NCBI GenBank assembly: GCA_013152085.1
Contig: JAADHC010000032.1
Location: forward strand, 1 to 64,000
Length of the DNA stretch: 64,000 nt
Direction of reading: 5' to 3'
DNA from: Chlorobiota bacterium
GTDB taxonomy: Bacteria; Bacteroidota; Bacteroidia; Bacteroidales; VadinHA17
The translations under genes and the position numbers were made by a program. The notes under the pieces were generated by a model. The model searched no databases. It saw nothing but the letters and a program-made list of their open reading frames with translations, and had not been told where the DNA came from. Shown here piece by piece: positions 36,789-45,261 of the stretch (within the stretch, counting starts at the first letter, position 1; each line of letters starts with the position of its first letter).

Positions 36789-37580
36789 TTACATCTCCTT
36801 GATTTTGATATTGCGGTACCAGACATCATCGCCATGATCCTGCAACCCGATATATCCTTTTTGTGCTACCTTGGCCCAGTCAGGATTATAACTCGGGAAT
36901 TTACTGTGTGCCACCAGGGTATCCCATTCGGGTGTCCAGAGATGGTATTCAACGACGGTTTCTCCGTTCATTTTATGAACTACCGTCCCTTTGTAAACGA
37001 TGATTTCCACCTTGTTCCATTCTCCGGCAGGTTTGGCATTTTGCGGTTTTGCCGGGATCAGGTCATACAGCGATCCTGCCTGGCGGTCACCGTCTTTTCC
37101 CAACTTGGCATCAGGATGACGCTCGTTATCAAGAACCTGCATCTCGGGAGCCGTCTGCCAGATTTCAGGTTTCGTTTCCTGAGCCAGATAGAAAATACCG
37201 GAGTTTCCACCCTCGGAAATTTTCCATTCCAGTTTGAGGTCAAAATTCTGGAATTGTTTGTCATAGACGATATCACCGCCTTCTTCACCCCCGGCTTCTC
37301 CCCGGCCGGATCCTTTGCAATGGAGGGTTCCGTCCACGACTTCCCAGCCTGCCGGAAAATGATCTTTCTTATAGCCACGCCAACCGTCGGGTGTTTTACC
37401 ATCAAACAATAATACCCAGCCATCTTCTTTCTCCTGGGGGGTCAGGGTGTTCAACGGGGCAGCTTCGGTAACGGTTTCCTTTTTACTTTCTTCCGTAGTA
37501 CCTTTGGTTCCGGATTTACATCCCGTCATCAGCACAAAAGCCGCAAGGGATAAGAACAACAAATACTTAGTGTATTTCAT
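36789..37580 (-). CDS. DUF1080 (3-keto-disaccharide hydrolase family) lipoprotein
   Basis: 263 residues. Lipoprotein signal with lipobox LMTGC near residue 21, followed by a Lys/Glu/Thr linker. The DUF1080 jelly roll spans about 50-260: 'WVLLFDGKTPDGWRGYKKD', 'WEVVDGTLHCKGSG', 'NFDLKLEWKISEGGNSGIFYL', 'PEMQVLDNERHPDAK', 'EWNKVEIIVYKGTVVHKMNGE' and 'YIGLQDHGDDVWYRNIKIKEM'. Family members cleave or lyse 3-keto glycosides, and others are lectin-like. It lies 31 bp downstream of a Tat-exported Gfo/Idh oxidoreductase, the enzyme type that would create a 3-keto substrate. One of three DUF1080 genes in this window. Confidence 0.92.
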   Translation of the reverse strand: MKYTKYLLFLSLAAFVLMTGCKSGTKGTTEESKKETVTEAAPLNTLTPQEKEDGWVLLFDGKTPDGWRGYKKDHFPAGWEVVDGTLHCKGSGRGEAGGEEGGDIVYDKQFQNFDLKLEWKISEGGNSGIFYLAQETKPEIWQTAPEMQVLDNERHPDAKLGKDGDRQAGSLYDLIPAKPQNAKPAGEWNKVEIIVYKGTVVHKMNGETVVEYHLWTPEWDTLVAHSKFPSYNPDWAKVAQKGYIGLQDHGDDVWYRNIKIKEM

Positions 37581-37611
37581 AGGTTTGTTTTTTAAAAGTT
37601 AGACATTCGTA

Positions 37612-39120
37612 TTATGCAGGCATATCAGGTAACGAGAAACCATTATGGTACGTATGCTTGATATACTCTTTTGCGGCATCTTTGGCATTCATGGTAATAT
37701 GTTTGGTTTCGAATTTGGGATCGCCGTCAACGACTTCGAATTTATCGGTTGTAACCACACGGATTTCATCGTGATCACCAATATTTGTAAACCGCATGTT
37801 TTTCCCATCCCAGATAAGCCAGCGTTTCAGATCCTGTAATCTGGCTGCTACAACACCCATGACAACCATTTCATTCAGTGGTCCTGAATAATCAAAGTTC
37901 GAGGAAGCCGGTATTCTGGATTCGGGACTCTCTTTGCAGGCACGTATCCAATCCTGCTCATGCGCACCATCCGACCATTTTCTGCCGGTGATTTCTTCCG
38001 GTCTTCTCAATCTTTTAGGCGGAGGATTAAACATGGCCATTTTACTGTAAGGCAGAAGTATAGGATCACGCCCGTAACAACCTGTCATCAATTTACCTTC
38101 TGTACCGATAAGGAGGGTGCCTCCATTCGAGTCCCGGCCCATAATTTCACCTTCAGGCAACTCTTCGGGACGAGGCGGCAACAGTCCGCCATCATACCAG
38201 CTCACATCAACGGCAGGCTTGTCTCCTCTTTCCGGGAAAACATAATTAACGATCTGTGCCCGCGGAGGGGATTCGGTATTGATCTGCGTAGAGCTGGCTT
38301 CCACTTTTTCAGGATAGCGGAGGTCAAGTGCCTTGAAGATCGGGTCCATGATATGGCAAGCCATATCACCCAGGGCTCCGGTACCGAAATCCCACCATCC
38401 GCGCCAGTTCCACGGATGATAAATCGGATTGTACGGACGTGTGGGAGCCGGGCCGAGGAATAAATCCCATCTCAGGGTTTCAGGTACCGGAGGAGTATCT
38501 TTCGGCCGTTCCAGACCCTGTGGCCAGATAGGCCGGTTGGTCCACGCATACGCTTTTGTTACATCACCAATGGCACCGGCCTGTACCCACTCGGTTACCT
38601 GGCGGATGCCCTCACCGGAATTCCCCTGGTTACCCATCTGCGTAGCTACTTTGTATTTCCGTGCAAGTTTGGTTAACAAACGAGACTCGTAAACCGAATG
38701 GGTTAAAGGTTTCTGCAAATAAACGTGCTTACCCAGCGTAATAGCATGAGAAGCAATAACAGCATGTGCATGATCCGGTGTGGCGATCATCACTGCATCG
38801 AAAGAATCTTTTATTTCATCAAACATCTTCCGCCAATCCCAAAACTTCTTAGCTTTGGGGTAATCTTTAAAGGTCTTTGCTGCATACCTCCAGTCAACAT
38901 CACATAATGCGACAATGTTTTCGGTGGAAGCATTCCGGAGATTACTGCGTCCCATCCCGCCAATCCCAATACCAGCGATATTGAGTTTATCAGAAGGAGG
39001 CGTGTGTCCGAGACCGCTAACTACATAGCTGGGGACAATAGTCAGGCCGGCAGCTGCTGCTGTCGTCTTCCCCAGGAACTCACGTCGGGACACCTTGTTT
39101 GACTCTTTTTTTGAACTCAT
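37612..39120 (-). CDS. Tat-exported Gfo/Idh/MocA-family oxidoreductase
   Basis: 502 residues. Tat signal 'SRREFLGKTTAAAAGLTIV' at 11-29. Rossmann domain with 'LNIAGIGIGGMGRSNL' (GxGxxG), 'VALCDVDWRYA', 'DAVMIATPDHAHAVIASHAI' and the catalytic-region 'KHVYLQKPLTHSVYESRLL' (EKP-type motif, here QKP). The C-terminal domain reads 'WDLFLGPAPTRPYNPIYHPWNWRGWWDFGTGALGDMACHIMD', the subtype seen in many Bacteroidota and Planctomycetota secreted oxidoreductases. NAD(P) is presumably bound before Tat export. It begins a minus-strand unit followed by DUF1080 and a TIM-barrel gene. The sugar substrate is unknown; a glycoside 3-dehydrogenase role is inferred from context. Confidence 0.92.
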   Translation of the reverse strand: MSSKKESNKVSRREFLGKTTAAAAGLTIVPSYVVSGLGHTPPSDKLNIAGIGIGGMGRSNLRNASTENIVALCDVDWRYAAKTFKDYPKAKKFWDWRKMFDEIKDSFDAVMIATPDHAHAVIASHAITLGKHVYLQKPLTHSVYESRLLTKLARKYKVATQMGNQGNSGEGIRQVTEWVQAGAIGDVTKAYAWTNRPIWPQGLERPKDTPPVPETLRWDLFLGPAPTRPYNPIYHPWNWRGWWDFGTGALGDMACHIMDPIFKALDLRYPEKVEASSTQINTESPPRAQIVNYVFPERGDKPAVDVSWYDGGLLPPRPEELPEGEIMGRDSNGGTLLIGTEGKLMTGCYGRDPILLPYSKMAMFNPPPKRLRRPEEITGRKWSDGAHEQDWIRACKESPESRIPASSNFDYSGPLNEMVVMGVVAARLQDLKRWLIWDGKNMRFTNIGDHDEIRVVTTDKFEVVDGDPKFETKHITMNAKDAAKEYIKHTYHNGFSLPDMPA

Positions 39121-39230
39121 AACTAATAACGTGTTTGTGGTTAATAATAAATTGTTTCAGTATATTTTTATTAAACGGCTTTTGAGCCTATAAAATTAAT
39201 AGATTTTTTGAACATTTAAAACGATTCATA

Positions 39231-39258
39231 TTGAAATCATCAGGATTCTTTAGCTTTG
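39231..39258 (+). promoter_or_regulatory. Bacteroidota-type promoter for the gene at 39302
   Basis: Exact -7 box TAGCTTTG at 39251-39258, with TTG at 39231-39233 and 17 bp between them. The start codon is 43 bp downstream of the -7 box, leaving a ~35-nt leader that contains the palindrome at 39287-39302. Confidence 0.6.
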
Positions 39259-39286
39259 TATGTAAATTAATCTATTATTAAAACAC

Positions 39287-39302
39287 TAATAATGCATTAT
39301 TA
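39287..39302. promoter_or_regulatory. 16-bp perfect palindrome abutting the start codon
   Basis: TAATAATG/CATTATTA is a perfect 16-bp palindrome ending on the first base of the ATG at 39302. Its position, about 35 bp after the predicted transcription start, suits a repressor operator or a small RNA hairpin hiding the translation start. Confidence 0.5.
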
Positions 39303-40465
39303 TGGACAAGGTAAAAATCAGGATGGGCATGGTAGGTGGCGGAACAGGTTCATTTATCGGCCCGGTACACCGGATGGCAGCAGAAATGGATCATGAAATT
39401 GAGCTGGTATGCGGGGCTTTCAGCAGTAATCCGGAACGTTCAAAACTTTCAGGAGAACAGATGGGTATCGATCCGGCAAGATGTTATCCGGATTACCATA
39501 CCATGATAAATACGGAAGCCTCGCTGCCTGCCGGTAAGCGAATGGATTTTATAGCGATCGTCACACCCAATCACCTGCACTTCGAACCGGCAAAACTGGC
39601 TCTCGAGAACCATTTCCATGTAATGTGCGATAAGCCACTGGCCCTGTCCCTTGACGAAGCACTTGAATTGCAACGGTTGGTTAAAGACAGCGGTTTGATT
39701 TTCGGGATAACCTATACCTATGCCGGGTATCCGCTGGTGATGCAGGCACGTGAAATGATCCGTTCCGGAACCATTGGTAAAATACGTAAAGTGGTGGTCA
39801 CCTACCTTCAGGGATGGTTAAGCCAGTATCCCGAAGGTTCCGGGCAAAAACAGGCTGTATGGCGTACGGATCCGCGTTACACCGGGAAAACCAGTACTAT
39901 GGGTGACATCGGAACCCATGCCGAATTCCTGGTATCCTACCTTACCGGGTTGGAACCTGAAGCAATCTCGGCCCAGATGAATACATTGGTACCTGAACGT
40001 AAAATGGATGACGACGGAACCGTGTTAATCCGTTATCCCGGTGGTGCTGTTGCCACCCTGCTGGTCAGCCAGGTGGCTACAGGTGAGGAAAATAATGTTA
40101 TTGTCCGGGTTTACGGAGAAAAAGGCGGTTTTGAATGGAACCAGATGGAACCCAATTCACTTTTTCTGAGGCAGCCTGATAAACCCATAGAGATTTACCG
40201 GACAGGTGTTACCGTCGCCGGCCTGGGCCTGGAAGATCGTGGTGGCACCCGCCTTCCTGCGGGTCACCCCGAAGGATTTATCGAAGCATTCGCCAATATC
40301 TATCATTCATTTGCCCGGAGCCTGCAGAAACTGAAATCCAACCCTTATTCCGCTGGCAACGATTTTAACTTCCCGACCATAGACGATGGCGTTAGGGGAA
40401 TGAAATTCCTTGAGAAAGTGGTGGAAGCATCATCCGGTGAAAAGAAATGGATCCCATGGGAGTAA
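39302..40465 (+). CDS. Cytosolic Gfo/Idh/MocA-family oxidoreductase
   Basis: 387 residues with no signal peptide, unlike the two other Gfo/Idh proteins here. Rossmann domain: 'RMGMVGGGTGSFIGPVHRMAA', 'ELVCGAFSSNPERSKLSG', 'DFIAIVTPNHLHFEPAKLAL' and 'HVMCDKPLALSLDEALEL' (DKP, matching the EKP motif). C-terminal domain: 'YTYAGYPLVMQAREMIRSGTIGKIRKVVVTYLQGW', 'RTDPRYTGKTSTMGDIGTHAEFL', with the conserved G-D-x-G-x-H. The sequence resembles dehydrogenases acting on inositol or keto sugars. It is divergent from the 39120 gene with a 181-bp shared promoter region, so the two are probably controlled together. It may reduce the 3-keto sugar returned to the cytosol; this is inference. Confidence 0.9.
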   Translation: MDKVKIRMGMVGGGTGSFIGPVHRMAAEMDHEIELVCGAFSSNPERSKLSGEQMGIDPARCYPDYHTMINTEASLPAGKRMDFIAIVTPNHLHFEPAKLALENHFHVMCDKPLALSLDEALELQRLVKDSGLIFGITYTYAGYPLVMQAREMIRSGTIGKIRKVVVTYLQGWLSQYPEGSGQKQAVWRTDPRYTGKTSTMGDIGTHAEFLVSYLTGLEPEAISAQMNTLVPERKMDDDGTVLIRYPGGAVATLLVSQVATGEENNVIVRVYGEKGGFEWNQMEPNSLFLRQPDKPIEIYRTGVTVAGLGLEDRGGTRLPAGHPEGFIEAFANIYHSFARSLQKLKSNPYSAGNDFNFPTIDDGVRGMKFLEKVVEASSGEKKWIPWE

Positions 40466-40726
40466 GAGAGGATGAAGTGCAAAGGCAAAAGGCAGAAGGT
40501 CGCAGGTACTGACACGAACCGCAGGGGTGTCGTCAGTGCTGAAGGCAGTTCTCGGTTTGACCTTTTTTATCCGATAAAACTTTAACGAAGGTGGGGCACC
40601 CCTCGACCTTATGTCCTGTATAACAAATCAGGAAATTGTTTACAAATAATTAACTCGTAGATATCCCCCGCGGAAAACTTCTTTTGTCTCGTCGTTCATC
40701 GTTCACCCTTCCCGTTTCAAACTTCC
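40466..40726. other. 261-bp convergent intergenic region with a hairpin
   Basis: No gene seen. ACTGAC (40508-40513) and GTCAGT (40532-40537), extended past a one-base bulge, form a hairpin that may end the plus-strand transcript; a GC-rich GGGG-CA-CCCC element lies near 40592-40602. Base use differs slightly from coding DNA. No repeat copy was noticed elsewhere in the window. Confidence 0.35.
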
Positions 40727-41575
40727 TTAGGTTGTAATACTTTTTAAATATTGATAGCTGGTCCGTATGCTGTTGATGGCGCCGACTTTAGAGGGATCAT
40801 CGTTTTCCACAAAATAATATTTCAGGCCGGCGAGTTTTTTCAGGGAAAACAATTTCGGAAAATCAATGATTCCCTGACCCACTTCCGTAAAATAATGTTT
40901 GGGCGTATTGTCCATATCCTTGACATGCCAGAGTTCAAACCTGCCCGGATGATTTTTAAAATATTCTTCAGCCGATGCTCCGCCTTTTTTGATCCAGTAC
41001 AGGTCCAATTCCATTTTCACAATTTCCGGATCGGTATTTTTAAGCAGAATATCATAGGGGACAACACCTTCCATCGGTTTAAATTCAAAGTTGTGGTTGT
41101 GGTAAGCAAAATTCAATCCCCTGGATTTACAATAAGTACCGGTTTTGTTCATAAACTCCGCTGCACGCTTAATCCCGTCAATCGATTTGCGATATTCCCC
41201 GGCCATGGATGGATAGACAATATAGGATAAGCCGGCTTCAAGCGCATCATCTACAATTTTTTCCAGCGGCCCCTGCTTCACATTGGTATGGCTGCTGATG
41301 AGTTTCATCCCCAGGTCTTCTATCGCATTTTTGAAAGCTTTGGGGCTCATACCATAGAATTTACCATTGCCGTAACCCGCAGCTTCAAGGTTTACATATC
41401 CGACCCCGGCCACCTTTTTAAGGGTTCCGAGCGGATCCTTTTTCATCAGGTCCCTGACGGTGTATAAAATGAGACCCGGTTGCAACCCGGGTGACCTGAA
41501 TCCCATGGATGGCATAAGCATGCTTCCGGCCGTTGCGGCCCCCATGACTTTTACAAAATTTCTTCTTGTGTACAT
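40727..41575 (-). CDS. Tat-signal sugar phosphate isomerase/epimerase-like TIM-barrel protein
   Basis: 282 residues. N-terminal 'YTRRNFVKVMGAATAGSMLMPSMGF' is a Tat-type signal. The barrel includes 'LQPGLILYTVRDLMKKDPLGTLKKVAGVGYVNLEAAGYG', 'KLISSHTNVKQGP', 'NFAYHNHNFEF' (His ligands), 'VKMELDLYWIKKGGA' (acidic ligand), 'FELWHVKDMD' and 'GLKYYFVENDDPSK', the family's divalent metal site. It is convergent with the cytosolic oxidoreductase and stands alone as a transcript. Its leader shares a motif with the DUF1080 operon leader at 49.95 kb. Probably an epimerase, isomerase or lyase for a keto sugar; exact reaction unknown. Confidence 0.86.
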   Translation of the reverse strand: MYTRRNFVKVMGAATAGSMLMPSMGFRSPGLQPGLILYTVRDLMKKDPLGTLKKVAGVGYVNLEAAGYGNGKFYGMSPKAFKNAIEDLGMKLISSHTNVKQGPLEKIVDDALEAGLSYIVYPSMAGEYRKSIDGIKRAAEFMNKTGTYCKSRGLNFAYHNHNFEFKPMEGVVPYDILLKNTDPEIVKMELDLYWIKKGGASAEEYFKNHPGRFELWHVKDMDNTPKHYFTEVGQGIIDFPKLFSLKKLAGLKYYFVENDDPSKVGAINSIRTSYQYLKSITT

Positions 41576-41883
41576 AATGGTTGATTTTTGGGTTTGATTA
41601 TAAACTTGACCTCTAAAATTACATCTTTTTTCTCAGGTTGAGTTATTATTTACCTAATTTTTGTTTATATGTATTATATTATATATTTTAATACATATTT
41701 ATAGTCAAAAGCCGTTTTCAATATTTTTTTGGGATAAATCAGGACAGGCCAAAGTCAGGATCCTCATTTTAAATTACCGTCAAATACGTTATAATATTTC
41801 TCATACAACAAAGTTATCATTACCTTTGTTCCTTTCCGGATTTAAAAAAGAAAAAGGTATTGTTTAATCATAAAACCTGAAAA
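41576..41883. other. 308-bp AT-rich divergent intergenic region with inverted repeat
   Basis: Lies between a minus-strand TIM-barrel gene and pckA. It holds an inverted repeat ATGTATTA (41669-41676) and TAATACAT (41689-41696), whose arms match the repeat at 8407-8429. GGGTTTGA at 41590-41597, 15 bp from the TIM-barrel start, belongs to a leader motif also found at 49949-49956. The pckA promoter box is at 41821-41828. Confidence 0.45.
41821..41828 (+). promoter_or_regulatory. Candidate -7 box for pckA
   Basis: TACCTTTG is an exact TAnnTTTG box 56 bp upstream of the pckA start codon. The -33 region has no clear TTG, so the call rests on the -7 match and position. Confidence 0.45.
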
Positions 41884-43512
41884 ATGGGAAATACAGAAGA
41901 TTTGTTTTCACGGGACATTAATAAACTTGAGGGACAGCAGGGCCTGGAATCACTGCGGTTGAAAAATCTGAACAGGATTTACTGGAACAATACCACACCG
42001 GCACTTTATGAGGAGATCATTCGCCGGCGTGAAGGGATCATTTCCCATCTCGGGCCTATGGTAGTACGAACAGGTGCCTATACCGGCCGTTCGCCCAATG
42101 ATAAATTCATTGTAAAAGAGCCCAAAACGGAAAAAAAGATTTGGTGGGGAGCGGTAAACCGTCCGTTTGAGAAAAGTGAGTTTCAACAACTCTGGTTACG
42201 ACTGCAGGCCTATCTTCAAGGCAAGGATATTTTCGTACAGGATTGCTATATCGGCACGGATCCTGTTTTTCAGATTCCTTTACGGGTCATTACCGAGTTT
42301 GCATGGCATTCGCTCTTTGCCCGGAATATGTTTGTCCGTATCCGGGATTTTGAAGAACTGAGAAACCACAAGCCGGAATTTACCATTATCGACCTACCCA
42401 ATTTCAAGGCCATACCTGAATTAGACGGCACACAATCCGAAGCTTTCATCATCGTTAATCTGGAAGAGAAATTAATTCTTATCGGTGGCACCAGTTATGC
42501 CGGGGAAATTAAAAAATCAGCATTTACGGTCATGAATTTCCTGCTGCCCGAAGAAGATGTATTGCCCATGCATTGCAGTGCCAATATCGGCAGATCCGGT
42601 GATACGGCATTGTTTTTCGGATTGTCCGGAACGGGAAAAACCACCTTGTCTGCAGACCCTGACCGTGCCCTGATCGGTGATGACGAACATGGCTGGAGCA
42701 AAGACGGCATTTTTAATTTCGAAGGCGGATGTTATGCTAAGGTCATCCGTCTTTCCGAAGAGGCCGAACCGCAAATTTTCGGAACGACAAGACGCTTCGG
42801 TACCATTTTGGAAAATGTGGCCATTGATATATATACACGCCGGAAAGACTTTAATGACAGCTCACTGACGGAAAACACCCGTGCATCCTATCCAATCACC
42901 CATTTGGACAATATTGTTGAAGACGGGAAAGGGGGACATCCCCGGAACATTGTTTTCCTTACGGCAGATGCATTTGGTGTTTTGCCTCCCATTTCCAGGC
43001 TTACACCTGAACAGGCTATGTATCAGTTTTTATTAGGTTATACGGCAAAGGTTGCCGGCACCGAGAGAGGAATCACGGAACCGGAGGCTACTTTCAGCAC
43101 CTGTTTCGGGGCACCCTTTATGCCACAAAATCCTGCCGTTTATGCAAGGCTGCTCGGAGATAAGATCAGTAAGCACAAGGTTACACCCTGGCTTGTAAAT
43201 ACCGGATGGATAGGCGGACCGTACGGAACAGGTGAACGGATTTCCATCAAATACACACGCGCTTTGCTCAACAGTGCCCTGGAAGGAAATCTGGAGAATG
43301 TTGCTTATGAGACAGATCCGGTATTCGGATTACAGGTTCCCCGATCCTGCACCGGTGTGCCTTCGGAGATTCTGATGCCCAGGAATACCTGGAAAGATAA
43401 AAATGCCTATGACATACAGGCACGAAAACTGGCTGAAAGTTTCCGTGAAAATTTCAGGGAATACGAAGATTCTGTTGACGCTGCCGTAGTACAGGCAGGA
43501 CCAAACCTCTGA
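41884..43512 (+). CDS. pckA: Phosphoenolpyruvate carboxykinase (ATP)
   Basis: 542 residues, the usual length. Diagnostic motifs: 'RTGAYTGRSPNDKFIV' (PEP/oxaloacetate site), 'MHCSANIGRSGDTALFFGLSGTGKTTLS' with the P-loop at about 246-254, 'LIGDDEHGWSKDGIFNFEGGCYAKVI' with the metal-binding aspartates (kinase-2), and 'YTAKVAGTERGITEPEATFSTCFGAPFM'. ATP-dependent PEPCK links oxaloacetate and PEP, and in Bacteroidota often runs toward oxaloacetate in fermentative succinate formation. It is flanked by an exact -7 box and a strong 3' hairpin, so it is a single-gene transcript. Ordinary housekeeping gene between two glycoside-related clusters. Confidence 0.97.
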   Translation: MGNTEDLFSRDINKLEGQQGLESLRLKNLNRIYWNNTTPALYEEIIRRREGIISHLGPMVVRTGAYTGRSPNDKFIVKEPKTEKKIWWGAVNRPFEKSEFQQLWLRLQAYLQGKDIFVQDCYIGTDPVFQIPLRVITEFAWHSLFARNMFVRIRDFEELRNHKPEFTIIDLPNFKAIPELDGTQSEAFIIVNLEEKLILIGGTSYAGEIKKSAFTVMNFLLPEEDVLPMHCSANIGRSGDTALFFGLSGTGKTTLSADPDRALIGDDEHGWSKDGIFNFEGGCYAKVIRLSEEAEPQIFGTTRRFGTILENVAIDIYTRRKDFNDSSLTENTRASYPITHLDNIVEDGKGGHPRNIVFLTADAFGVLPPISRLTPEQAMYQFLLGYTAKVAGTERGITEPEATFSTCFGAPFMPQNPAVYARLLGDKISKHKVTPWLVNTGWIGGPYGTGERISIKYTRALLNSALEGNLENVAYETDPVFGLQVPRSCTGVPSEILMPRNTWKDKNAYDIQARKLAESFRENFREYEDSVDAAVVQAGPNL

Positions 43513-43593
43513 TATCCCGAGTTCGTTGTTAATAAAGATATTTTCATTACTGAAACCCGGGCAAATTTTTCTTACACATCCGGGATGAGAAAA

Positions 43594-43624
43594 AAAACCT
43601 CCCCGGTTTATCCGGAGAGGTTTT
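43594..43624. terminator. Bidirectional intrinsic terminator between pckA and a convergent operon
   Basis: Hairpin with AAAACCTC pairing GAGGTTTT, one C/A mismatch, then CCGG pairing CCGG around a TTTAT loop. A-run on the left and T-run on the right make it work in both directions, serving pckA (plus) and the oxidoreductase operon (minus). Confidence 0.8.
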
Positions 43625-43654
43625 CTTACATAATATATAATAAGGTATAAAAGA

Positions 43655-45244
43655 TCAGATAATCTTTTCCTTCTCCGGATCCCAGAGAACCTTTCTTCCT
43701 TCACGCAGGGCGATTGTTCCCATTTGGTTGGTAATGGCTTCCTCAAATCCCCTGTCGATATTACAACTGGGTTGGGTTCCGTTACGGATGGACTCAAGCC
43801 ATTCTTTAATATGCAGATGTGTTGTATCCACCCTTTTCCCACCGCGGTATGTATAAAGCAGACCGCGTCCGGCAAAATATTGCTCGGTAGCCGTAGTAAT
43901 GGCATCAGTATTTTTCCGGCCAGGGGTATAGGAATATATGGGACGTGAAGGAACGATGACTCCCTTTTGTATCAGTTCCTTATAACGGGTAGATTCCCGG
44001 TCGGCATAAATATTCAGTGTGCTGCCCAGCTCCATGTATCCGTCATGTCCCATGAGCACTTTACCGCGGTTTTTATCACTGGCAAGTGAAGCACTATACA
44101 TCAGCGTGAAGTTATGATCCGGAAATTCAAACACCTCATGCTGTACATCAGGAACGGTACGTCCGTCCTTGAAATAATAGATCCCTCCGGAGGAAGTGGC
44201 AGAATAAGGAATACCCACATTCAGTATCTGGTTGATGGCATCATATTCATGGGTAAACAGGTCGCCGGAGAGGCCGGTACCATAGTCCCACCAGCAACGC
44301 CACCGGAAGAACCGTTTCAGGTCAAATTCGTGCCATGGAGCCTGGCCGATAAACTGCCGCCAGTCAATATTCTTTTGTGAAGCCTTTGGATTTATCGGAT
44401 AAACCCACGCCCCGTTCGGGCTGTTACGGTTTGTTGTCACTTCTATAAGATTGATCGGGCCGAGCAGGTTTTTTTCAACGGCTTCCCTGGCTTTGATATA
44501 ACTTTCGGTCTGCCGGCCCTGGTGTCCGAGCTGAAAAACAATGCCGCTTTTCTTTACTTCATCCCTTACCACATAGGTTTCCGGAACATTCCAGGTCATA
44601 GGTTTTTCGCAATAGACATGTTTTCCATGCCGGGCAGCTTCGATCGTAATGGGTGCATGCCAGTGGTCGGGAGTGGCAATCAATACGGCATCAATATCCT
44701 TTGCAGCAAGCAATTCTTTATACGTACGGTATCTTTTCACCTTGTGACTGGGTTTCCCCTCGCTCCCTTCACGCTTATCATTGGCTGCCGTTTCAATAGC
44801 TTTCTGTGCATGGATATCAAATACATCGCAAACACCATTGAAAACGATATTAAGATCTTCCTGCTCCATAAAATCCTGGTACCGTTTATCCTGCGGATTT
44901 TTTTCTGCCGCTTCCCTTACCTCATCAATCCAGGTAGGATGAACAAATCCTGCCGCTTTCAACTCTTGCGGACCCCTGATACCAAAGCCGATGATTCCCA
45001 GCCGGATTTTTTTTCCGGAGACAGGTTTTGTATTAAATACCGGAGGAGCATATTCCATTCCCAATTCATCCCGGATCATTCTCTTAATCAGCCGTTCGCC
45101 TTTCTTTTTTTTATAATAACTCCAGGCAAATACCCCAATTACCGGAATTGTGGCAATGCTTTTAAGAACATCCCTGCGATTGAGCTTTTTCCTGTCCGTA
45201 TTTTCCGGTTGTCCTTCGACCGGTTGATTTTTCTTCTCATCCAT
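43655..45244 (-). CDS. Gfo/Idh/MocA-family oxidoreductase with twin-arginine signal
   Basis: 529 residues. N-terminus 'KKLNRRDVLKSIATIPVIGVFAW' is a Tat-like or signal-anchor segment (RR at about 23-24). Rossmann core: 'IRLGIIGFGIRGPQEL' (GxGxxG), 'DAVLIATPDHWHAPITIEAA' and 'KHVYCEKPMTWNVPETYVV' (canonical EKP). C-terminal part: 'NIDWRQFIGQAPWHEFDLKRFFRWRCWWDYGTGLSGDLFTHEYDAIN', the secreted subtype. It is the last gene of a five-gene minus-strand operon (two DUF1080, M14, DoxX, Gfo/Idh) and ends at a strong terminator. Likely a periplasmic sugar or polyol dehydrogenase; substrate unknown. Confidence 0.92.
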   Translation of the reverse strand: MDEKKNQPVEGQPENTDRKKLNRRDVLKSIATIPVIGVFAWSYYKKKKGERLIKRMIRDELGMEYAPPVFNTKPVSGKKIRLGIIGFGIRGPQELKAAGFVHPTWIDEVREAAEKNPQDKRYQDFMEQEDLNIVFNGVCDVFDIHAQKAIETAANDKREGSEGKPSHKVKRYRTYKELLAAKDIDAVLIATPDHWHAPITIEAARHGKHVYCEKPMTWNVPETYVVRDEVKKSGIVFQLGHQGRQTESYIKAREAVEKNLLGPINLIEVTTNRNSPNGAWVYPINPKASQKNIDWRQFIGQAPWHEFDLKRFFRWRCWWDYGTGLSGDLFTHEYDAINQILNVGIPYSATSSGGIYYFKDGRTVPDVQHEVFEFPDHNFTLMYSASLASDKNRGKVLMGHDGYMELGSTLNIYADRESTRYKELIQKGVIVPSRPIYSYTPGRKNTDAITTATEQYFAGRGLLYTYRGGKRVDTTHLHIKEWLESIRNGTQPSCNIDRGFEEAITNQMGTIALREGRKVLWDPEKEKII

Positions 45245-45261
45245 TTTTTACCGATTTACCG

